The notes under the pieces are model-generated. The model did no database searches, was not told where the DNA came from, and saw only the letters and a list, made by a program, of their open reading frames with translations. Position numbers and translations under genes: made by a program. Shown here piece by piece: positions 53,934 to 63,813 of a stretch of 64,000 nt of DNA (the stretch's first letter is position 1; the number at the start of each line of letters is the position of its first letter). This stretch comes from Burkholderiales bacterium Ga0077547. Lineage in GTDB: Bacteria > Pseudomonadota > Gammaproteobacteria > Burkholderiales > Burkholderiaceae_C. The stretch spans positions 1 through 64,000 of the forward strand of contig LNEY01000008.1 in assembly GCA_001464195.1 (NCBI GenBank). Direction: 5' to 3'.

Positions 53934-55230
53934 CCGCACGGTGCTGCCGGCGATCGTGCCGGCCGATGGTGCCGAGGGGGCATCGGCGGCTGTCAACGTC
54001 GACCCCAGCCAGTTGCTTGCCCGCTACCTGCGCCCCGGCACACTGAACCTGGCGGCGCTGCCACCGCTGTCGTTGTATGTGCACCTGCCGTGGTGCCTGA
54101 AGAAGTGCCCCTATTGCGACTTCAACTCCCATGAGCGTCGCGCCGTCGATGGAGGCGATGGCTCGGATCTGCAGCCGTTTGACCGTTACCTCGACGCGTT
54201 GCGTTGCGACCTGGAGGCCGCGCTGCCGTTCATCTGGGGCCGGCGCATCCACACCGTGTTCATCGGTGGTGGCACGCCGAGCCTGTTTTCGCCCGAGCGC
54301 ATCGATCAGCTGATCACTGACATCCGCGCCCGGCTGCCCCTGGAGCCTGCTTGTGAAATCACGATGGAGGCCAACCCAGGCACCTTCGAGCGCGATCGAT
54401 TTCGCGGCTACCGCGCAGCGGGCGTCACCCGCTTGTCGATTGGCGTGCAGAGTTTCAACGACGCCAAGCTGGCCGCGCTGGGGCGTGTGCACGATGGCGA
54501 GCAGGCGAGGGCCGCCCTGGCCGAGGCCAGCGACGCATTCGACACCTACAACCTCGACCTGATGTACGCACTGCCCGGACAGACGCTGGCTGAGCTGGAC
54601 ACGGATCTGTCAGAGGCGCTGTCATTTCAGCCACCCCACCTGTCGATCTATCACCTGACCATCGAGCCCAACACGCTGTTCGCGAAACACCCGCCCGCGG
54701 GCGACTTGGCCGTGCCCGACGACGACACCGCCTTCGACATGCTCGACCGCATCACACAGGCCACCGAGGCGGCTGGCCTTTCGCGCTACGAGGTGTCGGC
54801 CTTCGCGCGGCCGGGTCACCGCTGCGCGCACAACCTCAACTACTGGCAGTTCGGCGATTACCTCGGCATCGGCGCCGGAGCGCACAGCAAGCTCAGCTAT
54901 CCGCACCGCGTGGTGCGCCAGGTGCGTTTTCGTGATCCGTCGACCTATATGACGAATGCGCTCGCGGGCCGTGCGATCGCCCAAGACGAGGAGGTGCCGC
55001 GCAAGCAGTTGCCGTTCGAGTTCATGCTCAACGGACTGCGGTTGAAGGAGGGCGTCGAGCTGACTCGCTACACCGAGCGCACCGGCCTGCCGCTGAGCTC
55101 AGTCGAGCGCGCGCTGGACGAGGCCGTGCGCAAGGGCTGGCTGCTGCGCGAGCCGAACTGGATCCAGCCCACGCCGCGCGGGTATGACCTGCTGAATGAT
55201 TTGCAGGAACTTTTTCTACCAGCAACCTGA
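53926..55230 (+). CDS. hemW: Radical SAM heme chaperone HemW
   Basis: A 434-residue protein. YVHLPWCLKKCPYCDF holds the [4Fe-4S] cysteines C57, C61 and C64; the following CxF pattern (no fourth Cys) separates HemW from HemN. FIGGGTPSLF, EITMEANPGTFERDR, VQSFNDAKL and NYWQFGDYLGIGAGAHS are further blocks. The start is uncertain: TTG 53926, or GTG 53941. The first 45 residues are extra relative to short HemW proteins. Confidence 0.94.
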   Translation: MADRTVLPAIVPADGAEGASAAVNVDPSQLLARYLRPGTLNLAALPPLSLYVHLPWCLKKCPYCDFNSHERRAVDGGDGSDLQPFDRYLDALRCDLEAALPFIWGRRIHTVFIGGGTPSLFSPERIDQLITDIRARLPLEPACEITMEANPGTFERDRFRGYRAAGVTRLSIGVQSFNDAKLAALGRVHDGEQARAALAEASDAFDTYNLDLMYALPGQTLAELDTDLSEALSFQPPHLSIYHLTIEPNTLFAKHPPAGDLAVPDDDTAFDMLDRITQATEAAGLSRYEVSAFARPGHRCAHNLNYWQFGDYLGIGAGAHSKLSYPHRVVRQVRFRDPSTYMTNALAGRAIAQDEEVPRKQLPFEFMLNGLRLKEGVELTRYTERTGLPLSSVERALDEAVRKGWLLREPNWIQPTPRGYDLLNDLQELFLPAT

Positions 55231-55373
55231 GCTTTTGGCGTTGATTTTTCTGATATTCAAAGCATCGCTAAAGTTGCGGTTATCACGGGGCTGATACATC
55301 GTCATCGCGGACAGGCACAGACGAGCACGGGCAGCCCCGCCTTTCGCACCGCGTAGTGACTGGAGAGAAACTG

Positions 55374-55841
55374 ATGACGACACTGCAGATCAACGGCCGC
55401 TCCACCGTGGTCGACGCACCCGAAGACACCCCGCTGCTGTGGGTTCTGCGCGACCACCTGGGGATGACGGGCACCAAGTTCGGCTGTGGCATGGCGATGT
55501 GCGGTGCATGCACGGTCCATCTCGACGGCATCCCCACACGTGCCTGCGTGACGCCTATCAGCTCGGTGGCGGGCAGGAAAGTGACAACGATCGAAGGTGT
55601 CGGGGCGACCAAGACGGGCGCGGCGGTACAGGCGGCCTGGCAGAAGATCGGTGTGCCGCAGTGCGGTTACTGCCAAGCTGGGCAAATCATGACGGCGACG
55701 GCGCTGCTCAACGGCAACGGCAAGCCGAGCGACGACGACATCGAGAACGCGATGGCCGGCAACCTGTGTCGCTGCGGGACCTACACGCGCATACGCGCTG
55801 CCATCAAGACGGCTGCCGGCATCGAGGGAGGCACCGCATGA
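55374..55841 (+). CDS. iorA: [2Fe-2S] subunit of a molybdenum hydroxylase (IorA-like)
   Basis: A 155-residue electron-transfer subunit. Plant-type cluster in [18 protein letters not shown] and the second cluster in [13 protein letters not shown] and [15 protein letters not shown]. This is the size of isoquinoline/aldehyde oxidoreductase alpha subunits. ATG 55374 after GGAGAG. Its stop overlaps the next gene's ATG by four bases. About 140 bases without features separate it from hemW. Confidence 0.92.
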   Translation: MTTLQINGRSTVVDAPEDTPLLWVLRDHLGMTGTKFGCGMAMCGACTVHLDGIPTRACVTPISSVAGRKVTTIEGVGATKTGAAVQAAWQKIGVPQCGYCQAGQIMTATALLNGNGKPSDDDIENAMAGNLCRCGTYTRIRAAIKTAAGIEGGTA

Positions 55842-58180
55842 TCTCGAACGACTTGGCGAAATGGGTGAACGTTGCAGACGCTGCCGCCACCTCCCCAAGC
55901 GGCGGGCCGACGCGGCGCTCGTTGCTGAAGGGCATTCCACTCACCGGCCTGGTCTTGTATGTGGGCCTGCCGGGCATCGGATCCGCAGCCGAGCAGCCGC
56001 AGAAGTACGGTGGCGACGCCATGCCACACGGCGTGATAGACAACCCGAAGGTCTACGTGTCCATCGCGCCTGATGGAACGGTCAGCATCGTCGTGAACCG
56101 GTCGGAGATGGGCCAGGGTGTTCGCACCAGCTTGCCGAAGATCGTTGCCGATGAGTTGGAAGCCGACTGGAAGCGTGTGAAGGTGGTTCAGGCGCCCGGC
56201 GACGAGCCCAAGTACGGCAACCAGGACACCGATGGTTCGCGCAGCACTCGTCACTGGTTCGACCCGATGCGGCGGTGCGGCGCAAGCGCTCGCACCATGC
56301 TCGAACAGGCTGCCGCGGCGAAGTGGAAGGTGCCGGTCGACCAGGTTCATGCGCGCAACCATGAAGTGATCCACCAACCCAGTGGCCGAAGGCTGGGGTA
56401 TGGCGCGCTCGCACTGGCTGCCGCCTCGCTGGAGGTGCCTGCGGCCGCTACGCTCAAGCTCAAGGATCCCAAGCAATATCGCTACATCGGCAAGAACGAT
56501 ACGTTCCTGACGGACGGCAAGGCGATCGCCACCGGCACTGCGCAGTTCGGCATCGACATGCGCCTGCCGGGCATGGTCCACGCAGTGGTTGCGCGCCCGC
56601 CAGTGCTTGGCGGCCAGGTCAAGTCGTTTGATGCCAGCGACGCGCTGAAGGTCCCGGGCGTGCTGAAGGTCTTTGCGCTCGAGGGCACGCCACCGCCGTC
56701 GGAGTTCCAGCCGATCGGTGGCATCGTCGTTGTCGCCAAGGACACCTGGGCCGCGGTCAAAGGGCGCAGCCTGCTGAAGATCGAGTGGAACGACGGCGCG
56801 CACGGGAGCTACGACTCTGACAGCTTCCGAAAGGAACTCGAAGCGGCGGTGTCGAAGCCGGGTGGCAAGGAGGTCCGCAACGAGGGCGACGTCTATGCCG
56901 CCCTCGCGGTAGCCGCCAAGCGCATTGAAGCCAACTATTACGTGCCGCACTACGCCCACGCGGCGATGGAGCCCCCCGTGGCCACGGCGCGCATCAGCGG
57001 TGGCAAGTGCGAGGTCTGGGCGCCGAGTCAGTCACCTCAGGCCGCAGTCGATCGCCTTGCGAAGCGGCTGAATCTCTCGCCCGAGAACATCACCGTGCAC
57101 GTGACGCTGCTGGGCGGTGGCTTCGGCCGCAAGTCGAAGTGCGACTTCGTGCTGGAGGCGGCGCTCGTGTCGAAGGAACTCGGTGGCACGCCGGTCAAAC
57201 TGACGTGGACGCGCGAAGACGACCTGCACCACGATTACTTTCACACCGTGACGGCCCAGCACCTGGAGGCGGGTGTCGATGCGAGCGGCAAGGTCACGGC
57301 GTGGCTGCACCGCAGCGCGGAGCCCACCATCGTCTCCATCTTCGCGCCCGACCCCAAGCACCTCGCGCCTTTCGAACTCGGTCTAGGCCTGACCAACATG
57401 CCGTACGCGATTCCGAATGTGCGCATGGAGAACCCGGAGGCGACCGCGCACACCCGCATCGGCTGGCTGCGCGCGGTGAACAACATCCAACATGCCTTCG
57501 CGACGCAGTCCTTCGTTGCGGAAGTGGCGCAGGCGCAGGGCAAGGATCATCGCGACTTCCTGCTTGAGTTGCTGGGCCCCGACCGGCAGATCGACCCGAC
57601 GAAGATCGGTGAGAGCTGGAACCATGGTGAATCACCGCAGCGCTACCCGATCGATACCGGACGGCTGCGTCGTGTGATCGAGCGCGTGACGAAGGAGGCG
57701 TCATGGGGACGCAAGCTGCCGAAGGGTCAAGGGCAGGGCTTGGCGGCACACTACAGCTTCGTGACGTACATCGCCGCGGTGGTAGAGGTCGTGATCGACG
57801 CGAAGGGCGAGATCGTGATTCCGCGGGTCGATGTGGCGGTGGATTGCGGACCGCAGATCAACCCCGACCGCATCCGTTCGCAGATTGAAGGGGCTTGTGT
57901 CATGGGGCTGAGCCAGGCGCTGGTCAGCGAAGTCACATTCAAGCAGGGCCGGCCGCAACAAGACAACTTCCATCAGTTCGAAATTCTCCGCATGAACATG
58001 GCGCCCAAGAAGATCGTGGTGCACCTGATGCCGTCGAGCAATTTCGACGCCCCGTTGGGCGGAGTGGGTGAGCCGGGCGTTCCGGTCATGGCGCCGGCAC
58101 TGATGAACGCGATTCAGGCGGCCGTGGGCAAGCGCATTCGGCAGTTGCCGCTGCGTGAACAGCTCTCGTCCCCGGCCTGA
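55838..58180 (+). CDS. iorB: Molybdopterin-binding subunit of a molybdenum hydroxylase (IorB-like)
   Basis: A 780-residue catalytic subunit. A twin-arginine-like leader ([19 protein letters not shown], about 25-45) suggests export or membrane association. Repeated xanthine dehydrogenase-family blocks include [45 protein letters not shown] and, near the end, [15 protein letters not shown] with the catalytic Glu. It lacks an FAD subunit, as IorAB-type and periplasmic aldehyde oxidases often do, so electrons probably go to a cytochrome. Substrate unknown; isoquinoline or aldehyde by homology only. Confidence 0.9.
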   Translation: MISNDLAKWVNVADAAATSPSGGPTRRSLLKGIPLTGLVLYVGLPGIGSAAEQPQKYGGDAMPHGVIDNPKVYVSIAPDGTVSIVVNRSEMGQGVRTSLPKIVADELEADWKRVKVVQAPGDEPKYGNQDTDGSRSTRHWFDPMRRCGASARTMLEQAAAAKWKVPVDQVHARNHEVIHQPSGRRLGYGALALAAASLEVPAAATLKLKDPKQYRYIGKNDTFLTDGKAIATGTAQFGIDMRLPGMVHAVVARPPVLGGQVKSFDASDALKVPGVLKVFALEGTPPPSEFQPIGGIVVVAKDTWAAVKGRSLLKIEWNDGAHGSYDSDSFRKELEAAVSKPGGKEVRNEGDVYAALAVAAKRIEANYYVPHYAHAAMEPPVATARISGGKCEVWAPSQSPQAAVDRLAKRLNLSPENITVHVTLLGGGFGRKSKCDFVLEAALVSKELGGTPVKLTWTREDDLHHDYFHTVTAQHLEAGVDASGKVTAWLHRSAEPTIVSIFAPDPKHLAPFELGLGLTNMPYAIPNVRMENPEATAHTRIGWLRAVNNIQHAFATQSFVAEVAQAQGKDHRDFLLELLGPDRQIDPTKIGESWNHGESPQRYPIDTGRLRRVIERVTKEASWGRKLPKGQGQGLAAHYSFVTYIAAVVEVVIDAKGEIVIPRVDVAVDCGPQINPDRIRSQIEGACVMGLSQALVSEVTFKQGRPQQDNFHQFEILRMNMAPKKIVVHLMPSSNFDAPLGGVGEPGVPVMAPALMNAIQAAVGKRIRQLPLREQLSSPA

Positions 58181-58240
58181 ACGATTGCGCGCGGGCGGCG
58201 TGGCCGGGCCGACAAGCGACCGGACTTAGTTCGCCCCGCG

Positions 58241-59323
58241 CTAGACGCGGGTCATCGACATGCCCGAGGTGCTGCGCAGCCGCTCGATCAGCTTCGACGC
58301 GATATGCGTCAGCGGCAGCACCTCATGGGCAGCGCCGGCCGCAATCGCTTCGCGCGGCATGCCGAACACGACGCAGGTCGCTTCGTCCTGCACGAAGTTG
58401 TAGCTGCCGGCATCGCGCATCTCGCGCATCGCGGTGGCGCCGTCGGCGCCCATGCCAGTGAGCATCAGGCCCAGTGCGTTCGGGCCCACCACGCGGGCGG
58501 CCGACTTGAACAGCACCTCGACCGAGGGCTTGTGCCGGTTCACCGGCTCGCCGTCACGCACCCGCGCGATGTAGTTCGCGCCGCTGCGCTCAACGCTCAG
58601 ATGAAAGCCACCCGGCGCGATGTAGGCATGGCCAGGCAGGATGCGCTCGCCATCGCGCGCTTCGGCCACGCGCACCTTGCACAATCCGTCGAGCCGGGCC
58701 GCATAGCTCTTGGTGAAGCCAGGGGGCATGTGCTGCGTGATGACCACCGCCGGGCAATCGGGTGGCAGGTTCATCAGCACCTCTTTGGTGGCTTCGGTGC
58801 CGCCGGTGCTGGCACCGATGAAGATGATTTTTTCGGTGGACAACCGGCCGATCGAGGTGGCCGGCGCGCTGGGACGCTGCACTGCGCCGGCGCTGCCCGC
58901 TGGCGCTGCAGTGCGGCGCAGATGGGCCTTGGACGCGATGCGCACCTTGTCGGTGATGTCGTGGGCCAGCAGCTTCAGGCCGTCGGCCACGCCGATCTTG
59001 GGCTTGGCGACGAAGTCGACCGCGCCCAGTTCCAGCGCGCGCATCGTGACATCGGCACCGCGCTCGGTCAGCGTCGAGACCATTACCACCGGCATGGGCC
59101 GCAGGCGCATCAGCTTGCCGAGGAAGTCGATGCCGTCCATGCGTGGCATCTCGACATCGAGCGTGATCACGTCGGGGTTCAATTCCCGGATCATCTCCCG
59201 CGCCACGAAGGGGTCGGACGCCGCGCCGACGCACTCCATGTCGGGTTGCTTGTTGATGATCTCGGTCAACAAGCCGCGCACCAGCGCTGAATCGTCTACC
59301 ACCACCACACGGGTCTTCACCAT
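58241..59323 (-). CDS. cheB: Chemotaxis response regulator protein-glutamate methylesterase
   Basis: A 360-residue CheB. Receiver domain with [11 protein letters not shown], the phospho-acceptor Asp in [14 protein letters not shown] and [10 protein letters not shown]; linker about 140-165; methylesterase domain with the catalytic Ser in [10 protein letters not shown], His in [10 protein letters not shown] and Asp in [12 protein letters not shown]. It demethylates chemoreceptors. ATG 59323. Third in the leftward cheR-cheD-cheB set. Confidence 0.97.
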   Translation of the reverse strand: MVKTRVVVVDDSALVRGLLTEIINKQPDMECVGAASDPFVAREMIRELNPDVITLDVEMPRMDGIDFLGKLMRLRPMPVVMVSTLTERGADVTMRALELGAVDFVAKPKIGVADGLKLLAHDITDKVRIASKAHLRRTAAPAGSAGAVQRPSAPATSIGRLSTEKIIFIGASTGGTEATKEVLMNLPPDCPAVVITQHMPPGFTKSYAARLDGLCKVRVAEARDGERILPGHAYIAPGGFHLSVERSGANYIARVRDGEPVNRHKPSVEVLFKSAARVVGPNALGLMLTGMGADGATAMREMRDAGSYNFVQDEATCVVFGMPREAIAAGAAHEVLPLTHIASKLIERLRSTSGMSMTRV

Positions 59324-59370
59324 GGCTTGCTCGAATCAATCAGTGATCTTCGGTCCATCGTCCCGCGGCG

Positions 59371-60084
59371 TCAGAACAGATCGACCGAGCCGCCGCTGCT
59401 GCTCGATGTGATCGCGCGTTCGACCGCCACCCTGTCTTGTGCCACCACAGCATCGCTGCTGGTCGCGGCGAGTCGCTTCACCATCGCCTTGCCACTGGCC
59501 GGGAGGAAGCACACCTTGCGCGGGTAGATGTCCATGACATCCTTGGACACCACCGTGATGTGCTCGGTCTTCAGGTAGTTCAGCACGAAGCTGGTGTTGC
59601 GCTCGCCGACATTCAGCGAGTTCATGCCGCTGATGACGGCCCCGCCACCGAAGACCTTGGCCTCCAGGCCCGTGCGTGACGCACCGCGCTTGAGCAACTC
59701 GTTGATCAGCAGCTCCATTGCGTAGGAACCGTAGCGTCCGGAGTCGCCCACGCCCTCGGGCAGCATGAAGTGGTTCATGCCACCGATCCGAGCGTTGCGG
59801 TCCCACAGGCAGGCGGCGATGCACGACCCCAGTGTGGTCATGATCAGCAGGTCCTGGTCGTCGACGTAGTACTCGCCGGGCAGTACCTTCACCGCGTCGC
59901 TCTTGAAATGCGCCTCGTAGAAAAAGAAAGACGCTTCGCCTGGCTTGGGCACTTTGGCCCGCAGTTGTGCCAGCCGTGAGCCCGCCGGCGGTGTGCCGAA
60001 GCCCTGTGTCGACACCCCTCCGACAGGTGCGGAACGCAGACGGGACACGGACGACGCGGCGCTGGCATTCGGGGCGATCGACAT
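59371..60084 (-). CDS. cheD: Chemoreceptor glutamine deamidase CheD
   Basis: A 237-residue CheD. The catalytic Cys and His lie in LGSCIAACLWD and GGMNHFMLPE; the Thr lies just before (MTTLGSC). EAKVFGGGAVISGM and a C-terminal basic/hydrophobic block follow. The N-terminal 45 residues are extra Ser/Ala/Gly-rich sequence. ATG 60084, 28 bases after cheR. Confidence 0.95.
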   Translation of the reverse strand: MSIAPNASAASSVSRLRSAPVGGVSTQGFGTPPAGSRLAQLRAKVPKPGEASFFFYEAHFKSDAVKVLPGEYYVDDQDLLIMTTLGSCIAACLWDRNARIGGMNHFMLPEGVGDSGRYGSYAMELLINELLKRGASRTGLEAKVFGGGAVISGMNSLNVGERNTSFVLNYLKTEHITVVSKDVMDIYPRKVCFLPASGKAMVKRLAATSSDAVVAQDRVAVERAITSSSSGGSVDLF

Positions 60085-60112
60085 GGTCGTGGGTCTCGTG
60101 TTCGAGAAGTGG

Positions 60113-60988
60113 TCAAACGCGCTCGTAGATCGTCTTGCCACGCAGCCGGAACAGGCTGCGCGCTTCGGTGAAGTTCTCGGAGTGGCCCACGTACAACAAG
60201 CCGCGAGGCTTCATCGTCGCGTGTATCTTTTCCAGCACGCGCAGCTGCGTGGGTGCATCGAAATAGATCATCACGTTGCGACAGAACACGATGTCGAACG
60301 GGTCGCCGAGCGACCAGCGCGCATCCATCAGGTTCAGCACGCGAAACTCGATCATCCGGGCCAGCTCCGGGCGCACACGCATCAAGCCGGCCTGCGCGCC
60401 CTTGCCGCGCAGAAAGTGCTGCCGCAGCCGTTCCGGTGACAACCCGCGCGCCTCCAGCGGATACACCCCCGCAGCGGCGGTGGCCAGCACGTTGGTGTCG
60501 ATGTCGCTTGCGACCAACCTGGCTCCGTGGTTCGGGCCCAAGGCCTCGTTGACCGTCATCGCGATCGAATAGGGTTCTTCGCCGGTGGAGGCGGCGCTGC
60601 ACCAGAGGCGTGCCGGGCCCTGACCGCTGCGTGCGCGGAGGTCATCGACCAACGCGCTGAAATGATGGTCTTCACGAAAAAACGAGGTGAGGTTGGTGGT
60701 CAGGCAGTTGATGAACTCCTGCCATTCAGCGTCGGCGGCGGCACCGTGAGCCTGTTCCAACCACTGCAGGTAACTGGCAAACGAATGGTGGCTTGTTTCG
60801 CGAAGTCGGCGCGACACCCGGCTGTAAACCATGGCCTGCTTGCCGGTGCCGAGGCTGATGCCAGCACGTTCGTAAATCAGCTTGCGGATGCGCTCGAAGT
60901 CGGCGGCATCGAAAGCCAGATCTCGCTGCGCTGCCGAGCCAGCGTCATCGGGGCGGGGACGCGCAGACGCAGGCATCACGGCAGACAT
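60113..60988 (-). CDS. cheR: Chemoreceptor methyltransferase CheR
   Basis: A 291-residue methyltransferase. The N-terminal helical domain (FERIRKLIYERAGISLGTGKQ) is followed by FREDHHFSALVDDL, SAASTGEEPYSIAM (SAM site), VASDIDTNVLATA, FCRNVMIYFD and GLLYVGHSENF. Complete length. ATG 60988. It starts the cheR-cheD-cheB operon. Confidence 0.97.
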   Translation of the reverse strand: MSAVMPASARPRPDDAGSAAQRDLAFDAADFERIRKLIYERAGISLGTGKQAMVYSRVSRRLRETSHHSFASYLQWLEQAHGAAADAEWQEFINCLTTNLTSFFREDHHFSALVDDLRARSGQGPARLWCSAASTGEEPYSIAMTVNEALGPNHGARLVASDIDTNVLATAAAGVYPLEARGLSPERLRQHFLRGKGAQAGLMRVRPELARMIEFRVLNLMDARWSLGDPFDIVFCRNVMIYFDAPTQLRVLEKIHATMKPRGLLYVGHSENFTEARSLFRLRGKTIYERV

Positions 60989-61176
60989 GGTCGAACGCTC
61001 CGGTCAGGCGTGGTGGGCAGCATGACTGACTATCGGCAGCACGCTCCGCGACTTGAATGGAGGCCTGCGCTGCGGGATCCCGTGAACTGACCGGAATTCA
61101 CCCACCTGATGCGCGTTGTTACGTTTTGCGACACCGCTAGACTGAGCGCCTGTTTGGCCGACGTGTGCCCGCCCTG

Positions 61177-61890
61177 ATGTCCAATGCCGATCTGAGCGCT
61201 GAGCTGCAACTTCAAACGGCCTTGATGCTGTTGAAGCAGGCCGGCCGCGAGCTCAGTGTCGATGCAGAACCCGGCTCGACCCCGTGGCTCCAGGCGGTGG
61301 TGGATGCGCTGTGCGATCTTTCCAGCCGAGATGCCTTGACCGGGCTGGCCAACCGGCGCCAGTTCGAGCTGACCATCACCCGCGAGATCGATCGCGTGGC
61401 CCGAGCCGGCGAGCCGGCACTGGTGTTGATGGCCGACATCGACTATTTCAAGCGCGTCAACGACGCCTACGGCCACCCCGCGGGCGACGAAGTCATCAAG
61501 GTGGTGGCCGCTGCGCTGCAGGACTGTGTGCGCCCCATGGACACGGTGGCGCGCTACGGCGGCGAAGAGTTCGCCATCATCCTTCCCAACTGCCCGACGG
61601 CCTTCGGGCTCACAGTGGCTGAGCGCATCCGTTCCAAGGTGGAGCGCCGACCGATCAACGTGGCGCCGGGCGTCGACGTGAACGTCACCATCAGCATCGG
61701 CGGTGCGTTTGCACCGCAGTGGGTGCGGTCATCGGCCGCGTTGTGGGTCGAGCGCGCCGACCGCCAGCTGTACCTAGCGAAAACCCAGGGTCGTAACCGT
61801 GTTTGTCTCGAACACGCTCCAGTGGTTCTGGTCAGTGCCGAAGAGAAGGGGATGCTGTTCGGCACTTCCCAGTTCCAAGACCTTGAATGA
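61177..61890 (+). CDS. Diguanylate cyclase (GGDEF domain) with product-inhibition site
   Basis: About 237 residues. No membrane helix. A helical N-terminal 50 residues leads to DALTGLANRRQFELTI, MADIDYFKRVNDAYGHPAGD and the active site RYGGEEFAIILP. RPMD five residues upstream of GGEEF matches the RxxD inhibitory site, so product feedback by c-di-GMP is expected. ATG 61177 (GTG 61165 possible). It lies between cheR and a MinD-like ATPase gene, linking it to motility control. Confidence 0.93.
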   Translation: MSNADLSAELQLQTALMLLKQAGRELSVDAEPGSTPWLQAVVDALCDLSSRDALTGLANRRQFELTITREIDRVARAGEPALVLMADIDYFKRVNDAYGHPAGDEVIKVVAAALQDCVRPMDTVARYGGEEFAIILPNCPTAFGLTVAERIRSKVERRPINVAPGVDVNVTISIGGAFAPQWVRSSAALWVERADRQLYLAKTQGRNRVCLEHAPVVLVSAEEKGMLFGTSQFQDLE

Positions 61891-61900
61891 TGTCCCTGAC

Positions 61901-62716
61901 ATGACCCCCCCCACCGATCCTTCTGCCCGACCCAGTCCGCAGGCCGGCGGCCGCCGCGCTCGCACGATCGCGGTGACCAGCGGAAAAGGGGGTGTCGGCA
62001 AGACCTTCGTCTCGGCCAACCTGGCGGCGGCGCTGACGCGCCGCGGCCAGCGGGTGCTGGTGCTCGACGCCGACTTGGGGCTGGCCAATCTCGATGTCGT
62101 GCTGAATCTCTACCCAAAGACCACGCTGCACGACGTGTTCACCGGCAAATGTGATCTGGAGGCGGCAATCCTGCCGGCGCCAGGGGGCTTCTCGGTGCTG
62201 TTGGCCGGCTCTGGGCTGGTCGAGTACTCGCGGTTGACCAACGAGGTGCGCGAGCAGCTGCTGGACATCATCGAGAAGATGAAGCCACGCTTCGACTGCA
62301 TCATTCTCGACACCGGCGCCGGCATTTCCGATGTGGTGCTGTTTGCGGTGTCGCTGGCCGATGAGGTGCTGGTGGTGGCGACGCCCGAACCCACCTCGCT
62401 CACCGATGCCTACGCCACGATCAAGGTACTGGCGACTCAACAGGCCCGCCGCTACATCAAGCTCGTGGTCAACCAAGTGGCTCGTCCAGGCGACGGGCGC
62501 ACGATCCGCGGGCAACTGCAGCAGGTGATCGACCGTTATGTGTCACCGATGCTGGGCGCCGAGAGCGAGTCGCTGAAGCTCGATCTCCTCGGCGAGGTGC
62601 CGAGCGACACAGCCGTGCGCGAGGCGATCCTGAAGCGCCAGTTGCTGATGGAAGCGTCGCCTGGCAGCCCAGCGGCGCTGGGTGTGGGCCTGCTCGCCGA
62701 CAAGCTGCTGGGGTGA
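61901..62716 (+). CDS. MinD/ParA-type ATPase, FlhG/FleN-like
   Basis: A 271-residue P-loop ATPase. The deviant Walker A is SGKGGVGKTFVSANLAA; DADLGLANLDVVLNL and FDCIILDTGAGISDVVLFAV follow, then the TPEPTSLTDAYATIKVL block that distinguishes FlhG/FleN/MinD-like proteins. The C-terminus has an amphipathic helix-like GSPAALGVGLLADKLL. It probably controls flagellar number, given the chemotaxis and GGDEF neighbours. ATG 61901; the stop overlaps the next GTG. Confidence 0.88.
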   Translation: MTPPTDPSARPSPQAGGRRARTIAVTSGKGGVGKTFVSANLAAALTRRGQRVLVLDADLGLANLDVVLNLYPKTTLHDVFTGKCDLEAAILPAPGGFSVLLAGSGLVEYSRLTNEVREQLLDIIEKMKPRFDCIILDTGAGISDVVLFAVSLADEVLVVATPEPTSLTDAYATIKVLATQQARRYIKLVVNQVARPGDGRTIRGQLQQVIDRYVSPMLGAESESLKLDLLGEVPSDTAVREAILKRQLLMEASPGSPAALGVGLLADKLLG

Positions 62717-63096
62717 GCGACATCCCATTCGAGTTGCTCGGTGGCGAGCCCGCCGTTCGTCAACTCGTCGATCGCTTCTACGACCTGATGGACCTGGAGC
62801 CCGCGTACGCCGGGCTCCGTGCTCTGCATCCCCAGACCCTCGAAGGCTCGCGTGACAAGCTGCACTGGTTCCTGTGCGGCTGGCTGGGTGGCCCTCAGCT
62901 CTATGTCGAAAAATTCGGCCACCCCCGCCTGCGCGCCCGGCACCTGCCGTACGCGATCGGCATCGCCGAACGCGATCAGTGGCTCGCCTGCATGAACCAG
63001 GCCATGCGCGAATTGGGGCTCGACGCCTCGATATCGGCGCGTCTGGCCGAGTCGTTCTTCGGTACGGCAGACTGGATGCGCAACAAGGGTGCGTGA
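62713..63096 (+). CDS. Truncated haemoglobin (group II-like)
   Basis: A 127-residue globin. FYDLM near residue 20 supplies the B10 Tyr. KLHWFLCGWLGGPQLY follows, then HPRLRARHLPYAIGIAERDQWLACM with the proximal His and the group II-type Trp G8 (DQWL). It likely binds O2 or NO. GTG 62713 overlaps the previous stop by four bases (GTGA), implying co-translation with the FlhG-like gene. Confidence 0.9.
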   Translation: MSDIPFELLGGEPAVRQLVDRFYDLMDLEPAYAGLRALHPQTLEGSRDKLHWFLCGWLGGPQLYVEKFGHPRLRARHLPYAIGIAERDQWLACMNQAMRELGLDASISARLAESFFGTADWMRNKGA

Positions 63097-63105
63097 CGGC
63101 AGCGA

Positions 63106-63813
63106 CTAGTCGAGTCGCGGGCTTCGCGTTTTGCGTGCGCCCTCGGTCTTCGGTAGCGCCTGTGGCCCCGTGGGTTTCAGCAGCACCAGCAGCGCACCGT
63201 TACCGCCATCGGCCGCGCGTGCATGGGCGAAGGCAATCACCTCGCTTTTCTGCACCAGCCAGGTCTTGACCTTGGCCTTCAGCACCGGCTCGCGCCCTGG
63301 TGAGCCATTGCCCTTGCCGTGGATGACGCGCACGCAGCGCAACCCGTGGCGAACCGCTTCGCGCAGGAAGCTCGCGAGTTGTTCGCGCGCCTCGTCGCGC
63401 CGCAGGCCATGCAGGTCCAGCTGCGCCTGGATCGCCCAGACCCCGCGCCTCAGCTTGCGCACCACTTCCGGCCCGATGCCCTGGCCGCGCCACGAGAGCG
63501 CGTCGTCGGTCTCGAGCAGCGACTCGACATCGAATTCGTCCGAGATCGCCTCACGCAGCACGGCGGCCTCGTCGCGTTCGCGCTGGCGCGGCAACGGCTC
63601 GACGCGCGGTCGGGCCAGCGGCAGCACCACCGCATGGCGCAGTGGCAGCACGGGCCCGACGGTGTGCTCGAAAAGATGCCGCTCGCGAAGTTCTTGCGCG
63701 GCCTTGGCTCGGGCTTCGGCCTCTCGCCTTGCGGCCTCGGCCGCGGCCTTGGACAGCGTCTTCTTCAGCGTGGCCAGGTCCTGCAGACTGCGCACACTGC
63801 GCGGGGTCGTCAC
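63106..63813 (-). CDS. Smr (MutS2-C)-domain protein
   Basis: A 235-residue protein. The N-terminal 70 residues are helical and rich in Ala, Glu and Arg (coiled-coil-like). The C-terminal Smr domain has [17 protein letters not shown], then [19 protein letters not shown] and ALLVLL. Smr domains act as DNA or RNA nicking nucleases. GTG 63813 overlaps the radC stop by four bases, so the two are co-translated. Confidence 0.92.
   Translation of the reverse strand: MTTPRSVRSLQDLATLKKTLSKAAAEAARREAEARAKAAQELRERHLFEHTVGPVLPLRHAVVLPLARPRVEPLPRQRERDEAAVLREAISDEFDVESLLETDDALSWRGQGIGPEVVRKLRRGVWAIQAQLDLHGLRRDEAREQLASFLREAVRHGLRCVRVIHGKGNGSPGREPVLKAKVKTWLVQKSEVIAFAHARAADGGNGALLVLLKPTGPQALPKTEGARKTRSPRLD

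Noticed and set aside
52027-54492. 821-codon open frame on the minus strand across the phosphatase, rph and rdgB genes
   Set aside because: It is antisense to three clear housekeeping genes, and its composition (Arg/Ala/Gln/His-rich, no motifs) is that of a high-GC shadow.
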